DNA of 29,634 nucleotides from an uncultured Alistipes sp. (GCA_949840605.1 CATKXN010000021.1:1-29634); one strand, 5' to 3'; counted from the stretch's first letter, positions 1 to 8,869 are shown. Program-made: numbers and translations. Notes: a model not told the origin generated them from the sequence alone.

Positions 1-2
1 TC

Positions 3-341
3 GACAACCTGATCCAGATCGGCCACAACGTGCAGATCGGCGAGAACACCGTCTCGTCGGCCCAGACCGGCATCGCCGGGACATCGCGGGTCGGCCGCAA
101 CTGCTTCCTCGCGGGGCAGGTGGGCATCGCCGACCACGTCGTGATCGGCGACCGCGTGAAAGTCGGCTCGAAGAGCGGCATCGACAAGGCCGTCCCCGAC
201 GACGAAGTGCGCATGGGCTATCCGGCGCTCCCGGGCATGCAGTACCACCGCTCGTCGGCCGTCTTCAAACGGCTGCCCGACCTGGAAAAACAGGTCCGCG
301 AACTGGAAAAGCGACTCGCTGAACTCACCAAAAACCAATAA
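3..341 (+). CDS. lpxD: LpxD, UDP-3-O-acylglucosamine N-acyltransferase (3' part only)
   Basis: The gene enters the window already open in this frame; the start lies upstream of base 1. The visible ~112 residues are left-handed beta-helix hexapeptide repeats (IGHNVQIGENT, GRNCFLAGQVGIADHVVIGD), then a GYPAxPGxQYHRS segment and a C-terminal charged helix (LEKQVRELEKRLAEL). This is the usual ending of LpxD, which adds the second 3-hydroxyacyl chain to UDP-3-O-acylglucosamine in lipid A synthesis on the cytoplasmic side. Its family places the catalytic His in the IGHN/IAHN motif, and that His is visible near the 5' edge. Another hexapeptide acyltransferase such as LpxA is less likely because of the C-terminal trimer helix. 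Only 3 bp separate the stop from the next gene, so the two are probably co-transcribed. Confidence 0.85.
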   Translation, partial: DNLIQIGHNVQIGENTVSSAQTGIAGTSRVGRNCFLAGQVGIADHVVIGDRVKVGSKSGIDKAVPDDEVRMGYPALPGMQYHRSSAVFKRLPDLEKQVRELEKRLAELTKNQ

Positions 342-344
342 GTC

Positions 345-1400
345 ATGAAAAAGATCCTGATCCTCGCAGCGGCCGCCGCCGTGCTTTGCAGCTGCGGAAA
401 CAAAAACAAATACACCGTCGAGGGCACCGTCGCCGGTGCGAACGAGATGGTTTATCTCTTCGACTCGGAAAAGAATGTCATCGACTCGGCAGCCGTCAAG
501 GAGGGCAAATTCCGCCTGACGGGCGTCGTCGAGACGCCGGGCCTCTGCTACCTGATAGACGCACGGGAAGAGGGTTCGACATTCGGGACCATGCTGATCC
601 TCGAACCCGGCACGATCATCATTGCGGACAATCCGGAAGGCCCCCGCAAACGGGTGACCGGCACGCCGGCCAACGACGCCAGCACGGCCTATACCGAAGC
701 CGGAAATGCGCTGATCAAGGAGTTTCGCGACGAATCGACCGACGAAGAACGGCGCGACGCCATCGAAAAGGAGTATGACCAGCTGACCCGCACGACCCTG
801 GAGCAGAACCGCACGAACCTCTTCGGCGCACTGCTGCTGGCCCAGCAGCTGGGCTACGAACTCTCGGGGCAGGAGCTGCTGGACGAAATCGCCCTCTTCC
901 CCGAAGAGCTGCAGCAGAACAGCGTGCTCAAGGAGCTCAAGAAGAGCGCCGAGCAGAAAGTCAAAACCGACGTGGGACAGCCCTACACCAACATCGCGCA
1001 GCCCGACGCCGAGGGGCAGACCGTGACGCTCAAATCGGTCGTGGAGAACCCGGCGAACAAATACGTCCTGGTCGACTTCTGGGCTTCGTGGTGCGGCCCC
1101 TGCATGGGCGAGGTACCCCATCTGAAAAAGACCTACGACGAGTTCCACAAGAAGGGCTTCGAGATCTATGGCGTGTCGTTCGACGAGAAGCGCGAAGACT
1201 GGCTCGCAGCCGTCGACCGGAACGCCATGAACTGGGTGCACGTCAGCGAGATGAACGGCTTCGACAACCAGGCCGCACGGGATTACGCCGTGCAGGGCAT
1301 TCCGTCGAATTTTCTGATCGGGAGCGACGGCAAAATCGTCGCCACGAACCTCCGCGGCGAGGCGCTGTACGAGAAGATCGCCGAGCTGCTGGCCCAATAA
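345..1400 (+). CDS. DUF4369/TlpA-like thioredoxin-fold lipoprotein
   Basis: 351 residues. The N-terminus is a lipoprotein signal with lipobox LCSC and Cys17 as the likely lipidated residue. Residues ~22-110 (YTVEGTVAGANEMVYLFD onward) look like the Bacteroidetes DUF4369 domain that often precedes a thioredoxin domain. A helical middle (~115-215) follows, then a TlpA/ResA-type thioredoxin fold from ~218 with active site W249-C-G-P-C253 and the cis-Pro region near GIPSNFLIG. It probably acts as a membrane-anchored periplasmic thiol-disulfide oxidoreductase; the substrate cannot be read from the sequence. It starts 3 bp after lpxD and ends just before a strong terminator, so it closes that operon. 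Family assignment is firm; the biological role is not. Confidence 0.88.
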   Translation: MKKILILAAAAAVLCSCGNKNKYTVEGTVAGANEMVYLFDSEKNVIDSAAVKEGKFRLTGVVETPGLCYLIDAREEGSTFGTMLILEPGTIIIADNPEGPRKRVTGTPANDASTAYTEAGNALIKEFRDESTDEERRDAIEKEYDQLTRTTLEQNRTNLFGALLLAQQLGYELSGQELLDEIALFPEELQQNSVLKELKKSAEQKVKTDVGQPYTNIAQPDAEGQTVTLKSVVENPANKYVLVDFWASWCGPCMGEVPHLKKTYDEFHKKGFEIYGVSFDEKREDWLAAVDRNAMNWVHVSEMNGFDNQAARDYAVQGIPSNFLIGSDGKIVATNLRGEALYEKIAELLAQ

Positions 1401-1416
1401 AAAAACGACAATCAGC

Positions 1417-1452
1417 CCCCTCCGTTCCGTCCCGGCGGAATGGAGGGGTTTT
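1417..1452 (+). terminator. Rho-independent terminator after the thioredoxin lipoprotein
   Basis: A 13-bp stem (1417-1429 with 1436-1448, one G-T pair) closes a 6-nt loop and is followed by TTTT. The in-frame ATG at 1440 of the ruvC reading frame lies inside the 3' arm, which argues against that ATG as the ruvC start. Confidence 0.85.
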
Positions 1453-1472
1453 CGGATCAGGAATTTCCGCGC

Positions 1473-2090
1473 ATGAAACCTTCGGAGACATACAGGATCA
1501 TGGGCATCGACCCCGGCACGAACTACATGGGTTACGGCGTGCTGGAAGTCGAAGGACGCACGGTGCGCTCGGTCGTGCTGGGCGACATCGATCTGCACAG
1601 ACTCCCTGACCCCTACGCCAAACTGCGCTATATCTTCGAGCGGGTCGGAGCGCTGGTCGACGAATACTCGCCGCAGGAGGTGGCGCTGGAGTCGCCGTTC
1701 TTCGGCGAGAACGTGCAGTCGATGCTCAAGCTGGGCCGGGCCCAGGGCGTGGCGATGGCGGCGGCGCTGAGCCGCGGGATCGACGTCTTCGAATACGCCC
1801 CGATGCGCATCAAGCAGTCGATCACCGGCCGCGGGTCGGCCGCCAAGGAGCAGGTCGCCTCGATCGTCTGCCGCATGCTCGCCATCGACCGGCCCCCCAA
1901 GCGTCTCGACGCCACGGACGGCATGGCCGTCGCCCTGTGCCATTATTTCACCACGGCCAGTCCGATCCAGGCCGCACTGGGAAGCGAACGGGTGAAAGGA
2001 TTGGGCGGCGGCAAAAAAGCCGCCTCGAAGGGTGGATCGCAAAGCTGGGAGCAGTTCCTGAAAAAGAACCCCGACCGGGAGATCAAATAA
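1473..2090 (+). CDS. ruvC: RuvC, Holliday junction resolvase
   Basis: RuvC is the endonuclease that cuts Holliday junctions with RuvAB during recombinational repair. With the start at 1473 the protein is 205 residues. The four acidic catalytic positions are visible: D13 in IMGIDPGTN, E73 in VALESPFF, and D146 and D149 in RLDATDGMAVALCH. The GRAQGVAMAAA and YAPMRIKQSITGRGSAAKEQV segments also match the family. The frame is open to an ATG at 1440, but that lies in the preceding terminator, so 1473 is preferred; 1500 (MGIDPG) is a shorter alternative. The Lys/Ser/Gly-rich tail after about residue 165 is longer than the classical ~173-residue protein, as often seen in Bacteroidetes. Confidence 0.95.
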   Translation: MKPSETYRIMGIDPGTNYMGYGVLEVEGRTVRSVVLGDIDLHRLPDPYAKLRYIFERVGALVDEYSPQEVALESPFFGENVQSMLKLGRAQGVAMAAALSRGIDVFEYAPMRIKQSITGRGSAAKEQVASIVCRMLAIDRPPKRLDATDGMAVALCHYFTTASPIQAALGSERVKGLGGGKKAASKGGSQSWEQFLKKNPDREIK

Positions 2091-2156
2091 ACCGGTTCTC
2101 CATCATGAAACGACGTTCCGCATGGTTCTTGACCGCCGTCCGGCAGATCAATTGCG

Positions 2157-2173
2157 GCAGCCCGGCTGCTTTT
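2157..2173 (+). terminator. Weak terminator-like hairpin after ruvC
   Basis: GCAGC-CCG-GCTGC followed by TTTT. The stem is only 5 bp, so function is uncertain. The rest of the 2091-2281 gap shows no convincing gene; a run of eight T's sits at 2253-2260. Confidence 0.3.
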
Positions 2174-2281
2174 CGGACGGAACGGACGAATCAGGCATTG
2201 TTTTAAGCGACTGATAATCGGGGCGGTGGCATGCTGCATTCGGTCGGATCATTTTTTTTCGATAAAATTTCCCCACGATTA

Positions 2282-2313
2282 TTTGCGTGTTTCGGATTTT
2301 TGCCCTACATTTG
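2282..2313 (+). promoter_or_regulatory. Bacteroidetes-type promoter for tRNA-Arg
   Basis: TACATTTG at 2306-2313 matches the -7 consensus TAnnTTTG, and TTTG at 2282-2285 lies 20 bp upstream as the -33 element. The tRNA begins 13 nt after the -7 box. Confidence 0.65.
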
Positions 2314-2325
2314 CAATCGCAATTC

Positions 2326-2399
2326 GGCACCGTAGCTTAATTGAATAGAGCATCTGACTACGGATCAGAAGGTTACAGGTTTGAGTCCTGTCGGTGTCA
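2326..2399 (+). tRNA. tRNA-Arg (anticodon ACG)
   Basis: A complete 74-nt cloverleaf can be drawn. The acceptor stem is GGCACCG/CGGTGTC (one G-T pair), with D arm GCTT/GAGC and anticodon arm TCTGA-CTACGGA-TCAGA giving anticodon ACG. The T arm is ACAGG-TTTGAGT-CCTGT, and the discriminator is A. The CCA end is not encoded. It has its own promoter and terminator, so it is a single-gene transcription unit. Confidence 0.95.
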
Positions 2400-2414
2400 C
2401 AAAATCGCTTCAGC

Positions 2415-2449
2415 AAACCGTTGTAAGTTAATAGCTTGCGACGGTTTTT
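2415..2449 (+). terminator. Terminator of the tRNA-Arg transcript
   Basis: A 13-bp stem (2415-2427 with 2435-2447, G-T pairs allowed) closes a 7-nt loop and runs into a T tract, 16 nt after the tRNA. Confidence 0.85.
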
Positions 2450-2458
2450 CTTTGCCCC

Positions 2459-2480
2459 AGGTAAAACATAGGTAAAACAT
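2459..2480. repeat. Tandem direct repeat, two copies of AGGTAAAACAT
   Basis: Two perfect abutting 11-bp copies lie just after the tRNA terminator. The surrounding 2450-2640 stretch contains no gene that can be supported. Such short repeats beside a tRNA may be left by, or serve, a tyrosine integrase, but nothing else here proves that. Confidence 0.6.
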
Positions 2481-2645
2481 TTACTAACTTCCAAATACAT
2501 CGGCCCCGACGAGGTTCCGGACATTTCGCCCCCGAATTTTTCCGTTTCACCACCCGGATACGGGCAATCCGCTCCGGAAACTCTAATTTTGGACTTCAAT
2601 GGGGGTTTTGCCGGCGCAGGACGCTGACAAAACCGCATTTTGTCG

Positions 2646-2653
2646 TATCTTTG
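2646..2653 (+). promoter_or_regulatory. Probable -7 element for the RND efflux operon
   Basis: TATCTTTG fits TAnnTTTG and lies 34 bp before the ATG at 2688. No clear -33 TTTG is seen at the expected spacing. Confidence 0.5.
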
Positions 2654-2687
2654 CATACGACCCTCAACGCAAACCTTACTCGCTGTT

Positions 2688-3767
2688 ATGAATAAAAAGA
2701 AAAAATGGATCATCACGGCCGTTGTTCTCGTGGTATTCTGCCTCGCACTGGGCCTCTATAACCTCATGAACGGCAAAGGCGCCGTCGAACCCGATGCCGT
2801 ATCCGCGGCCGCCCCGCGCCGGGCGAGCATACTGAACGTCAACGGGCTCGTCATACGCCCCCAGCAACTGACCGACGGGATCACCACCGTAGGCAACCTG
2901 CTGCCCGACGAGGAGGTGGACCTCTCGTTCGAGACCTCGGGCAAAATCGTGGCGATCAATTTCAGGGAGGGCACGGCCGTCAAGAAAGGCGACCTGCTGG
3001 CCAAGGTGAACGACCAGCCGCTGCTGGCACAGTTGCGCCGCTACGAGGCGCAGCTCAAACTGGCCGAAGACCGCGTATACCGCCAGAGCGCCCTGCTGGA
3101 GAAGGACGCCGTCAGCCAGGAAGCCTACGAGCAGGCCCGCACGGAGCTGGCGACGCTCAACGCCGACATCGACATCGTGAAATCGAACATCGCGCTCACG
3201 GAGCTCCGCGCGCCGTTCGACGGCGTGATCGGCCTGCGAAACGTCAGCGAGGGCGCCTACGCCTCACCGAGCGTCGTGGTGGCGAAACTGGCCAAGATAC
3301 AGCCCCTGAAGATCGACCTCTTCGTCCCGGAACGCTATGCCAACCAGATCAAACCCGGCACGAAGCTCTCGTTCACGGTCGACGGACAGCAGGCGACTTT
3401 CCAGGGTTCGGTCTACGCCACCGAATCAAAGATCGACCTGGCGACGCACACTTTCGCCGTGCGCGCGCACTACTCCAACGCGCAGGGACGGCTGCTTCCG
3501 GGCCGCTTCGTCACGGTGCAGATCCGCCTGCACGACATTCCCGACGCCATCGCCGTACCGACCGAGGCCATCGTTCCCGAGATGGGCGTGGACAAGGTCT
3601 ACCTCTGCAAAGGGGGCCGTGCGCACGCCGTGGAGGTGACGACCGGGCTGCGCACCGACGCCCAGGTGCAGATACTCGAGGGACTGAACGTCGGCGACAC
3701 GCTCATCACCTCCGGAACCCTCCAGCTGCGCGAAGGTCTTCCCGTCAAACTCGACACCGTCGAATAA
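2688..3767 (+). CDS. RND efflux membrane fusion protein (HlyD/AcrA family)
   Basis: 359 residues from the ATG at 2688 (MNKKKKWII). The frame is open further upstream, but only through the promoter region. An N-terminal membrane anchor (~7-27) without a lipobox leads into a lipoyl half-motif around LSFETSGKIVAINFREG. A coiled-coil hairpin (~105-165, rich in Leu, Glu, Arg and Ala) follows, then the second lipoyl half LRAPFDGVIGLRNVSEG, a beta-barrel with LFVPERYANQIKPG, and a membrane-proximal C-terminus. Such proteins bridge the inner-membrane pump and the outer-membrane channel. The pump gene begins 12 bp downstream and the channel follows it, so the tripartite set is complete. Substrate is not predictable. 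Confidence 0.93.
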   Translation: MNKKKKWIITAVVLVVFCLALGLYNLMNGKGAVEPDAVSAAAPRRASILNVNGLVIRPQQLTDGITTVGNLLPDEEVDLSFETSGKIVAINFREGTAVKKGDLLAKVNDQPLLAQLRRYEAQLKLAEDRVYRQSALLEKDAVSQEAYEQARTELATLNADIDIVKSNIALTELRAPFDGVIGLRNVSEGAYASPSVVVAKLAKIQPLKIDLFVPERYANQIKPGTKLSFTVDGQQATFQGSVYATESKIDLATHTFAVRAHYSNAQGRLLPGRFVTVQIRLHDIPDAIAVPTEAIVPEMGVDKVYLCKGGRAHAVEVTTGLRTDAQVQILEGLNVGDTLITSGTLQLREGLPVKLDTVE

Positions 3768-3779
3768 ACCCTCCGCCGC

Positions 3780-6700
3780 ATGAACATTTCCGAACTGAGC
3801 ATCCGGCGGCCCGTACTGGCCTCGGTGCTGACGATCATCATCCTGCTATTCGGCTTCATCGGGTACAGTTACCTCGGCGTGCGGGAGTTCCCGAGCGTCG
3901 ACAACCCGATCATCTCCGTCACCTGCTCCTACCCGGGAGCCAATGCCGACGTGATCGAAAACCAGATCACCGAACCGCTCGAACAGAACATCAACGGCAT
4001 CCCGGGCATCCGCTCGCTGTCGAGCGTCAGCAGCCAGGGTCAGAGCCGCATCATCGTGGAGTTCGAACTCTCGGTGGACCTCGAGACCGCCGCCAACGAC
4101 GTGCGCGACAAGGTGTCGCGCGCCCAGCGCTACCTGCCCCGCGACTGCGATCCCCCGACGGTGACCAAGGCCGACGCCGACGCCACGCCGATCCTGATGG
4201 TCACCATCCAGAGCGACAAGCGGTCGCTGCTCGAACTGAGCGAGATCGCCGACCTCACGGTGAAAGAGCAGCTGCAAACCATCAGCGACGTGAGCGGCGT
4301 GCAGATCTGGGGCGAGAAGCGCTTTTCGATGCGCCTGTGGCTCGATCCGGCCAAGATGGCCGGCTACGGCGTCACCCCCACGGACATCAAGAGCGCCCTC
4401 GACCGCGAGAACGTCGAACTGCCCTCGGGCAGCATCGAGGGCAACGCCACCGAACTGACCATCCGCACGATGGGCCTGATGCACACGACGCAGGAGTTCA
4501 ACGACCTGGTGGTGCGCGAGGACGCCGACCGCATCATCCGCCTGAGCGACGTGGGACGGGCCGAACTGGGTCCGCAGGACACGCGCAGCTACATGAAGAT
4601 GAACGGCATCCCGATGGTGGGCGTGGTGGTGGTTCCCCAGCCGGGGGCCAACCACATCGAGATCGCCGACGCCGTCTACAAGCGCATGGAGACGATGAAA
4701 AAGGACCTCCCGGACGACGTGGTGACCTCCTACGGATTCGACAACACGCGCTTCATCCGCGCCTCGATCGACGAGGTGAAACAGACCGTCTACGAAGCCT
4801 TCGTGCTGGTGATCATCATCATTTTCCTCTTCCTGCGCAACTGGCGCGTGACGCTGATCCCCTGCATCGTCATCCCCGTCTCGCTGATCGGCACGTTCTT
4901 CATCATGTACGTCGCGGGATTCTCGATCAACGTGCTGTCGATGCTCGCCGTGGTGCTCTCGGTGGGACTGGTCGTCGACGACGCCATCGTGATGACCGAG
5001 AACATCTACATCCGCATCGAACGCGGCATGACGCCCCGCGACGCCGGCATCGAGGGCGCCAAGGAGATCTTCTTCGCCGTGATCTCGACCTCGATCACGC
5101 TGATCGCCGTCTTCTTCCCGATCGTCTTCATGGAGGGCATGACCGGGCGTCTGTTCCGCGAATTCAGTCTGGTGATCTCGGGCGCCGTGGTCATCTCGAC
5201 CTTCGCGGCGCTGACCATTACCCCGATGCTGGCGACGAAACTGCTCGTCCGCCAGGAGAAGAAAAGCTGGTTCTACAGCAAGACCGAACCGTTCTTCGTC
5301 TGGCTGAACAATTTTTACAGCCGCACGCTGGCGGCGTTCCTGCGCCGACGCTGGATCGCCCTGCCGATCGTGGTGCTGACCGTCGGGCTGATCGGCTGGC
5401 TGTGGAGCACCATTCCGGCCGAAATGGCCCCGCTGGAGGACCGTTCGCAGATTTCGATCACCACCCGCGGATCGGAGGGAGCCACCTATGAATATATCCG
5501 CGACTACACCGAAGACATCAACCGCCTGGTCGACTCGCTGGTTCCCGAAGCCGAGTCCGTGACGGCCCGCGTGTCGAGCGGTTCGGGCAACGTCCGCATC
5601 GCCCTGACGGACATCGCTGCGCGCGAACGGTCGCAGATGGAGATCGCCGAACAAATCTCGGCCGCCGTGCGCTCGAAGACCAAGGCGCGGGCCTTCGTAC
5701 AGCAGCAGAGCACCTTCGGCGGACGCCGCGGGCGCATGCCCGTGCAGTACGTCCTCCAGGCCACCAACCTCGAACGGCTGCAGGAGGTGCTGCCCGAATT
5801 CATGACCCGGGTGTACGAAAGCCCCGTGTTCCAGATGGCCGACGTGGACCTGAAATTCAGCAAGCCCGAAGTGCGCATCGAGGTCAGCCGCGACAAGGCC
5901 AACATGCTGGGCGTCTCGACGCGCAACATCGCCCAGACGCTCCAGTACGGGCTCAGCGGCCAGCGTCTGGGCTACTTCTACATGAACGGCAAGCAGTACG
6001 AGATACTGGCCGAGATCAACCGCCAGCAACGCAACAAGCCCGCCGACCTGCGTTCGATCTACGTGCGCAGCGACAAGGGCGAGATGATCCAGCTGGACAA
6101 CCTGATTTCGATGGCGGAGAACGTCGCGCCGCCGCAGCTCTACCACTACAACCGCTTCCTCTCGGCCACCGTGTCGGCCGGACTGGCCAAGGGCAGGACC
6201 ATCGGCCAGGGGCTCGACGAGATGGACCGCATCGCCGACGAGGTGCTCGGCGACGACTTCCGCACGGCGCTGGCCGGCGATTCGAAGGAGTTCCGCGAGA
6301 GTTCGTCGAGCCTGATGTTCGCCTTCGTGCTGGCCATCCTGCTGATCTACCTGATCCTGGCGGCGCAATTCGAGAGTTTCAAGGACCCGCTGGTCATCAT
6401 GCTCACCGTGCCGCTGGCCATCGCCGGCGCGCTGGTCTTCATGTGGGGCACGGAGCAGACGATGAACATCTTCAGCCAGATCGGCATCATCATGCTCATC
6501 GGACTGGTGGCCAAGAACGGCATCCTGATCGTCGAATTCGCCAACCAGAAGCAGGAGTCGGGGCTCGACAAGATGCACGCCATCGAAGAGGCTGCGCTGC
6601 AGCGCCTGCGTCCGATCCTGATGACCAGCGCCTCGACCATCCTGGGCCTGCTGCCACTGACCGTCGCCTCGGGCGAGGGCGCCAACGGACGCATCGCCAT

Positions 6701-6821
6701 GGGCATCGCCGTGGTGGGCGGCATGGTGGTCTCGACGCTGCTGACGCTCTACATCGTTCCGGCGATCTACAGCTATGTCTCGACGGACCGAATCAAGCAA
6801 TCGAAAAACAACGACGCATGA
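3780..6821 (+). CDS. RND multidrug efflux pump, AcrB/HAE1-like
   Basis: 1013 residues, close to full length for the hydrophobe/amphiphile efflux (HAE1) group. The proton-relay residues are present: D400 and D401 in GLVVDDAIV (TM4) and K912 in GLVAKNGILIVEF (TM10). The N-terminal TM1 segment RRPVLASVLTIIILLFGFI, the porter motif GANADVIENQITEPLEQ and two sets of TM clusters around residues ~335-500 and ~840-1000 fit the usual twelve-TM layout with two large periplasmic loops. It exports small molecules using the proton gradient. It starts 12 bp after the fusion protein, and its TGA overlaps the next ATG (ATGA at 6818-6821), which suggests translational coupling. Drug, bile-salt and metabolite export are all possible. 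Confidence 0.95.
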   Translation: MNISELSIRRPVLASVLTIIILLFGFIGYSYLGVREFPSVDNPIISVTCSYPGANADVIENQITEPLEQNINGIPGIRSLSSVSSQGQSRIIVEFELSVDLETAANDVRDKVSRAQRYLPRDCDPPTVTKADADATPILMVTIQSDKRSLLELSEIADLTVKEQLQTISDVSGVQIWGEKRFSMRLWLDPAKMAGYGVTPTDIKSALDRENVELPSGSIEGNATELTIRTMGLMHTTQEFNDLVVREDADRIIRLSDVGRAELGPQDTRSYMKMNGIPMVGVVVVPQPGANHIEIADAVYKRMETMKKDLPDDVVTSYGFDNTRFIRASIDEVKQTVYEAFVLVIIIIFLFLRNWRVTLIPCIVIPVSLIGTFFIMYVAGFSINVLSMLAVVLSVGLVVDDAIVMTENIYIRIERGMTPRDAGIEGAKEIFFAVISTSITLIAVFFPIVFMEGMTGRLFREFSLVISGAVVISTFAALTITPMLATKLLVRQEKKSWFYSKTEPFFVWLNNFYSRTLAAFLRRRWIALPIVVLTVGLIGWLWSTIPAEMAPLEDRSQISITTRGSEGATYEYIRDYTEDINRLVDSLVPEAESVTARVSSGSGNVRIALTDIAARERSQMEIAEQISAAVRSKTKARAFVQQQSTFGGRRGRMPVQYVLQATNLERLQEVLPEFMTRVYESPVFQMADVDLKFSKPEVRIEVSRDKANMLGVSTRNIAQTLQYGLSGQRLGYFYMNGKQYEILAEINRQQRNKPADLRSIYVRSDKGEMIQLDNLISMAENVAPPQLYHYNRFLSATVSAGLAKGRTIGQGLDEMDRIADEVLGDDFRTALAGDSKEFRESSSSLMFAFVLAILLIYLILAAQFESFKDPLVIMLTVPLAIAGALVFMWGTEQTMNIFSQIGIIMLIGLVAKNGILIVEFANQKQESGLDKMHAIEEAALQRLRPILMTSASTILGLLPLTVASGEGANGRIAMGIAVVGGMVVSTLLTLYIVPAIYSYVSTDRIKQSKNNDA

Positions 6822-8161
6822 AAAAAGCATTACTGACAGCCATACTGTTGGGGGCATACGCCGTGTCCGGGGCGCAGGAGATGCCGGCGGCCCGGGAGGC
6901 GTCCGCCCCGCTGACCCTGCGCAAATGCCTGGAAATCGGGCTCGCGCAGAATTACGACGTGCGCATCGTCCGCAACGAAGAGCGGATCAGCGACAACGAC
7001 GCCACGGCCGCCAACGCCGGGATGCTGCCCACGGTCGGCCTTTCGGCCGGGTACTCGGGAACGCTCGACAACGACCGCACGACCACCCCGCGCGAGGGCG
7101 GCGCCGTGAGCGAATCCGGGGTCTACGACCAGACGGCCAGCGTGGGGCTGGCGGTGAACTGGACGCTGTTCGACGGATTCCGCATCCGCACCAACTACAA
7201 GCGTCTGAAGGAATTGCAGCAGATGGGCGCCCTGAAGACCCGCATCACCATCGAGGATTTCATGGCCAGCCTCACGGCCGAATACTACAATTACATTCAG
7301 CAGACGCTGCGCCTGCAGAATTTCCGCTATGCCGTAGGCCTTTCGCGCGAGCGGCTGCGCATCACCGAAGCGCGCGTGCAGGTGGGCAACTTCTCGCGTC
7401 TCGACCTGCTGCAGGCCCGCGTGGACTTCAACGCCGACAGTTCGAAATACATGTCCCAGCACGAACTGGTGACCGCCTCGCGCATCCGCATCAACGAACT
7501 GCTGGCCAACGAGGACCTCGACGGGAAACTCTGCATCCGCGACACGCTGATCCGCGTCAACGGCACCCTCGAATGGGACGCCCTGCTGGAGAAAACGCTT
7601 TCGGCGAACGCCTCGCTGCTGATGGCCGAACACGACAACGCGCTGGCCGAACTCGACCTGAAAACCGTCCAGTCGCGGAACTACCCCTATGTGAACCTGA
7701 CGACGGGTTACGGCTACGGCTACAACCGCTACGGCACCGGCGCGAACCGTTCGCGCGGGACGCTGGGGCTGAACGCCGGGGTGCAGGTCGGTTTCACGAT
7801 CTTCGACGGCAACCGCCGCCGCGAACAGCGCAACGCCCGCATCGGCATCGACAACGCCCGGCTGACGCGCCAGCAGCTGGAACAGTCGCTGCGCGCCGAC
7901 CTGTCGAATTTCTGGCAGGCCTACCGCAACAACCTCGAAGTGATCCTGCTCGAGAAGGAGAACCTGATCGCCGCCAAGGAGAACTACGAAATCGCCATGG
8001 AGCGTTACCTGCTGGGCGACCTGCCGGGCATCGAGATGCGCGAGGCGCAGAAGAGCCTGCTGGACGCCGAGGAGCGCATCCTCACGGCGCAATACAACAC
8101 CAAGCTGTGCGAAATATCGCTGCAGCAGATCAGCGGCAACGTCATGGTTTATTTAGAATAA
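6818..8161 (+). CDS. TolC/OprM-like outer membrane factor of the RND pump
   Basis: 447 residues from the ATG at 6818. The signal peptide is MKKALLTAILLGAYAVSGA, then LRKCLEIGLAQNYDVRIVRNE begins the first outer-membrane efflux repeat. Two copies of the long alpha-helical hairpin with short beta strands are apparent (about 25-215 and 230-440), e.g. AEYYNYIQQTLRLQNF and NFWQAYRNNLEVILLEKENL. This trimeric channel carries substrates across the outer membrane in partnership with the two upstream gene products. The frame is open far upstream inside the pump gene, but the start is fixed by the signal peptide and the ATGA overlap. Confidence 0.93.
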   Translation: MKKALLTAILLGAYAVSGAQEMPAAREASAPLTLRKCLEIGLAQNYDVRIVRNEERISDNDATAANAGMLPTVGLSAGYSGTLDNDRTTTPREGGAVSESGVYDQTASVGLAVNWTLFDGFRIRTNYKRLKELQQMGALKTRITIEDFMASLTAEYYNYIQQTLRLQNFRYAVGLSRERLRITEARVQVGNFSRLDLLQARVDFNADSSKYMSQHELVTASRIRINELLANEDLDGKLCIRDTLIRVNGTLEWDALLEKTLSANASLLMAEHDNALAELDLKTVQSRNYPYVNLTTGYGYGYNRYGTGANRSRGTLGLNAGVQVGFTIFDGNRRREQRNARIGIDNARLTRQQLEQSLRADLSNFWQAYRNNLEVILLEKENLIAAKENYEIAMERYLLGDLPGIEMREAQKSLLDAEERILTAQYNTKLCEISLQQISGNVMVYLE

Positions 8162-8419
8162 CCCTGCGCACATTCCTGCCAACAATGATCGCGGCTGCCC
8201 CGCGGAGTCTTTTCGCACCTTTTGGTGGCACAACGTACCCGAAACCATCCGCATGTCGTTCTCCGCGGGATCGTCTTCCGGTCCGCGCCGAACGGCACTC
8301 CGCCCTACGGCCCCGGCATGGGATCGGAATCTTTTCGATGTATTTTCCAAAGAAAATTCGTTTTATCGGAATAAATACCATCTTTGCACCGTTATTGATA
8401 GGAAACCATAAAAAACGAC
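8162..8419. other. Intergenic region with an inverted repeat and a weak promoter
   Basis: No gene is supported here. A perfect 9-bp inverted repeat (CCCGCGGAG at 8199-8207, CTCCGCGGG at 8271-8279) encloses 63 bp. CATCTTTG at 8379-8386 is one base off the TAnnTTTG box and could drive the thioredoxin cassette; no good -33 element is seen. Confidence 0.4.
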
Positions 8420-8869
8420 ATGAGAAAACTGCTTTTAACCGCTTTCGCACTGCTGGCCTTCGCCGCCGGGAGCCTGGCGCAAACCAACGACAAAAACGCA
8501 AAGAATATGAAAACGATCGCATTGACCAAGGCCGACTTTCTGAAGAAGGTCGCCGACTATGAAAAAAATCCCCAGGAGTGGAAATACCTCGGCGACAAAC
8601 CCGCGCTGATCGACTTTTACGCTTCGTGGTGCGGCCCCTGCAAGGCGCTGGCGCCGGTGCTGGAAGAGCTGGCAGCCGAATACGGGGACCAAATCTACAT
8701 CTACAAGATCGACACCGAGAAGGAGCAGGAGCTCGCCGCGGCGTTCGGCATCCGTTCGATCCCCACGCTGCTATTTGTCCCGATGAACGGCAAGCCCCAG
8801 ATGGCGCAGGGCGCAATGCCCAAGGCGTCGCTCAAAGAGGCCATCGACAAAGTGATGCTCGGCAAGTGA
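8420..8869 (+). CDS. Exported thioredoxin
   Basis: 149 residues. A signal peptide (MRKLLLTAFALLAFAAGSLA, cleavage likely before QTND) precedes one thioredoxin domain with W70-C-G-P-C74 and cis-Pro in RSIPTLL. It is likely a periplasmic thiol oxidoreductase and differs from the earlier WCGPC lipoprotein in having no lipobox or extra N-terminal domain. Residue 30 is another Met (MKTIALTKADF), so a shorter cytoplasmic form could in principle start there. Its TGA overlaps the ATG of the ferredoxin gene (8867-8871), so the two are translationally coupled. Confidence 0.92.
   Translation: MRKLLLTAFALLAFAAGSLAQTNDKNAKNMKTIALTKADFLKKVADYEKNPQEWKYLGDKPALIDFYASWCGPCKALAPVLEELAAEYGDQIYIYKIDTEKEQELAAAFGIRSIPTLLFVPMNGKPQMAQGAMPKASLKEAIDKVMLGK

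Noticed and set aside
1440..1472. Upstream ATG for ruvC at 1440
   Set aside because: It lies in the 3' arm of the preceding terminator; the added residues are not RuvC-like.
2326..2399. tRNA-Arg as the attachment site of the integrase at 24436
   Set aside because: About 22 kb of ordinary core-like genes lie between, and I see no copy of the tRNA 3' end near the integrase.
3846..6857. 1003-codon open frame on the minus strand opposite the RND pump
   Set aside because: His/Asp/Arg/Val-rich translation with no domain; a complement shadow of a GC-rich gene with clear pump motifs on the plus strand.
8199..8279. Inverted repeat CCCGCGGAG/CTCCGCGGG as a mobile or regulatory unit
   Set aside because: Short GC-only arms in a GC-rich genome 63 bp apart; could be chance, so kept only as a note in the intergenic entry.
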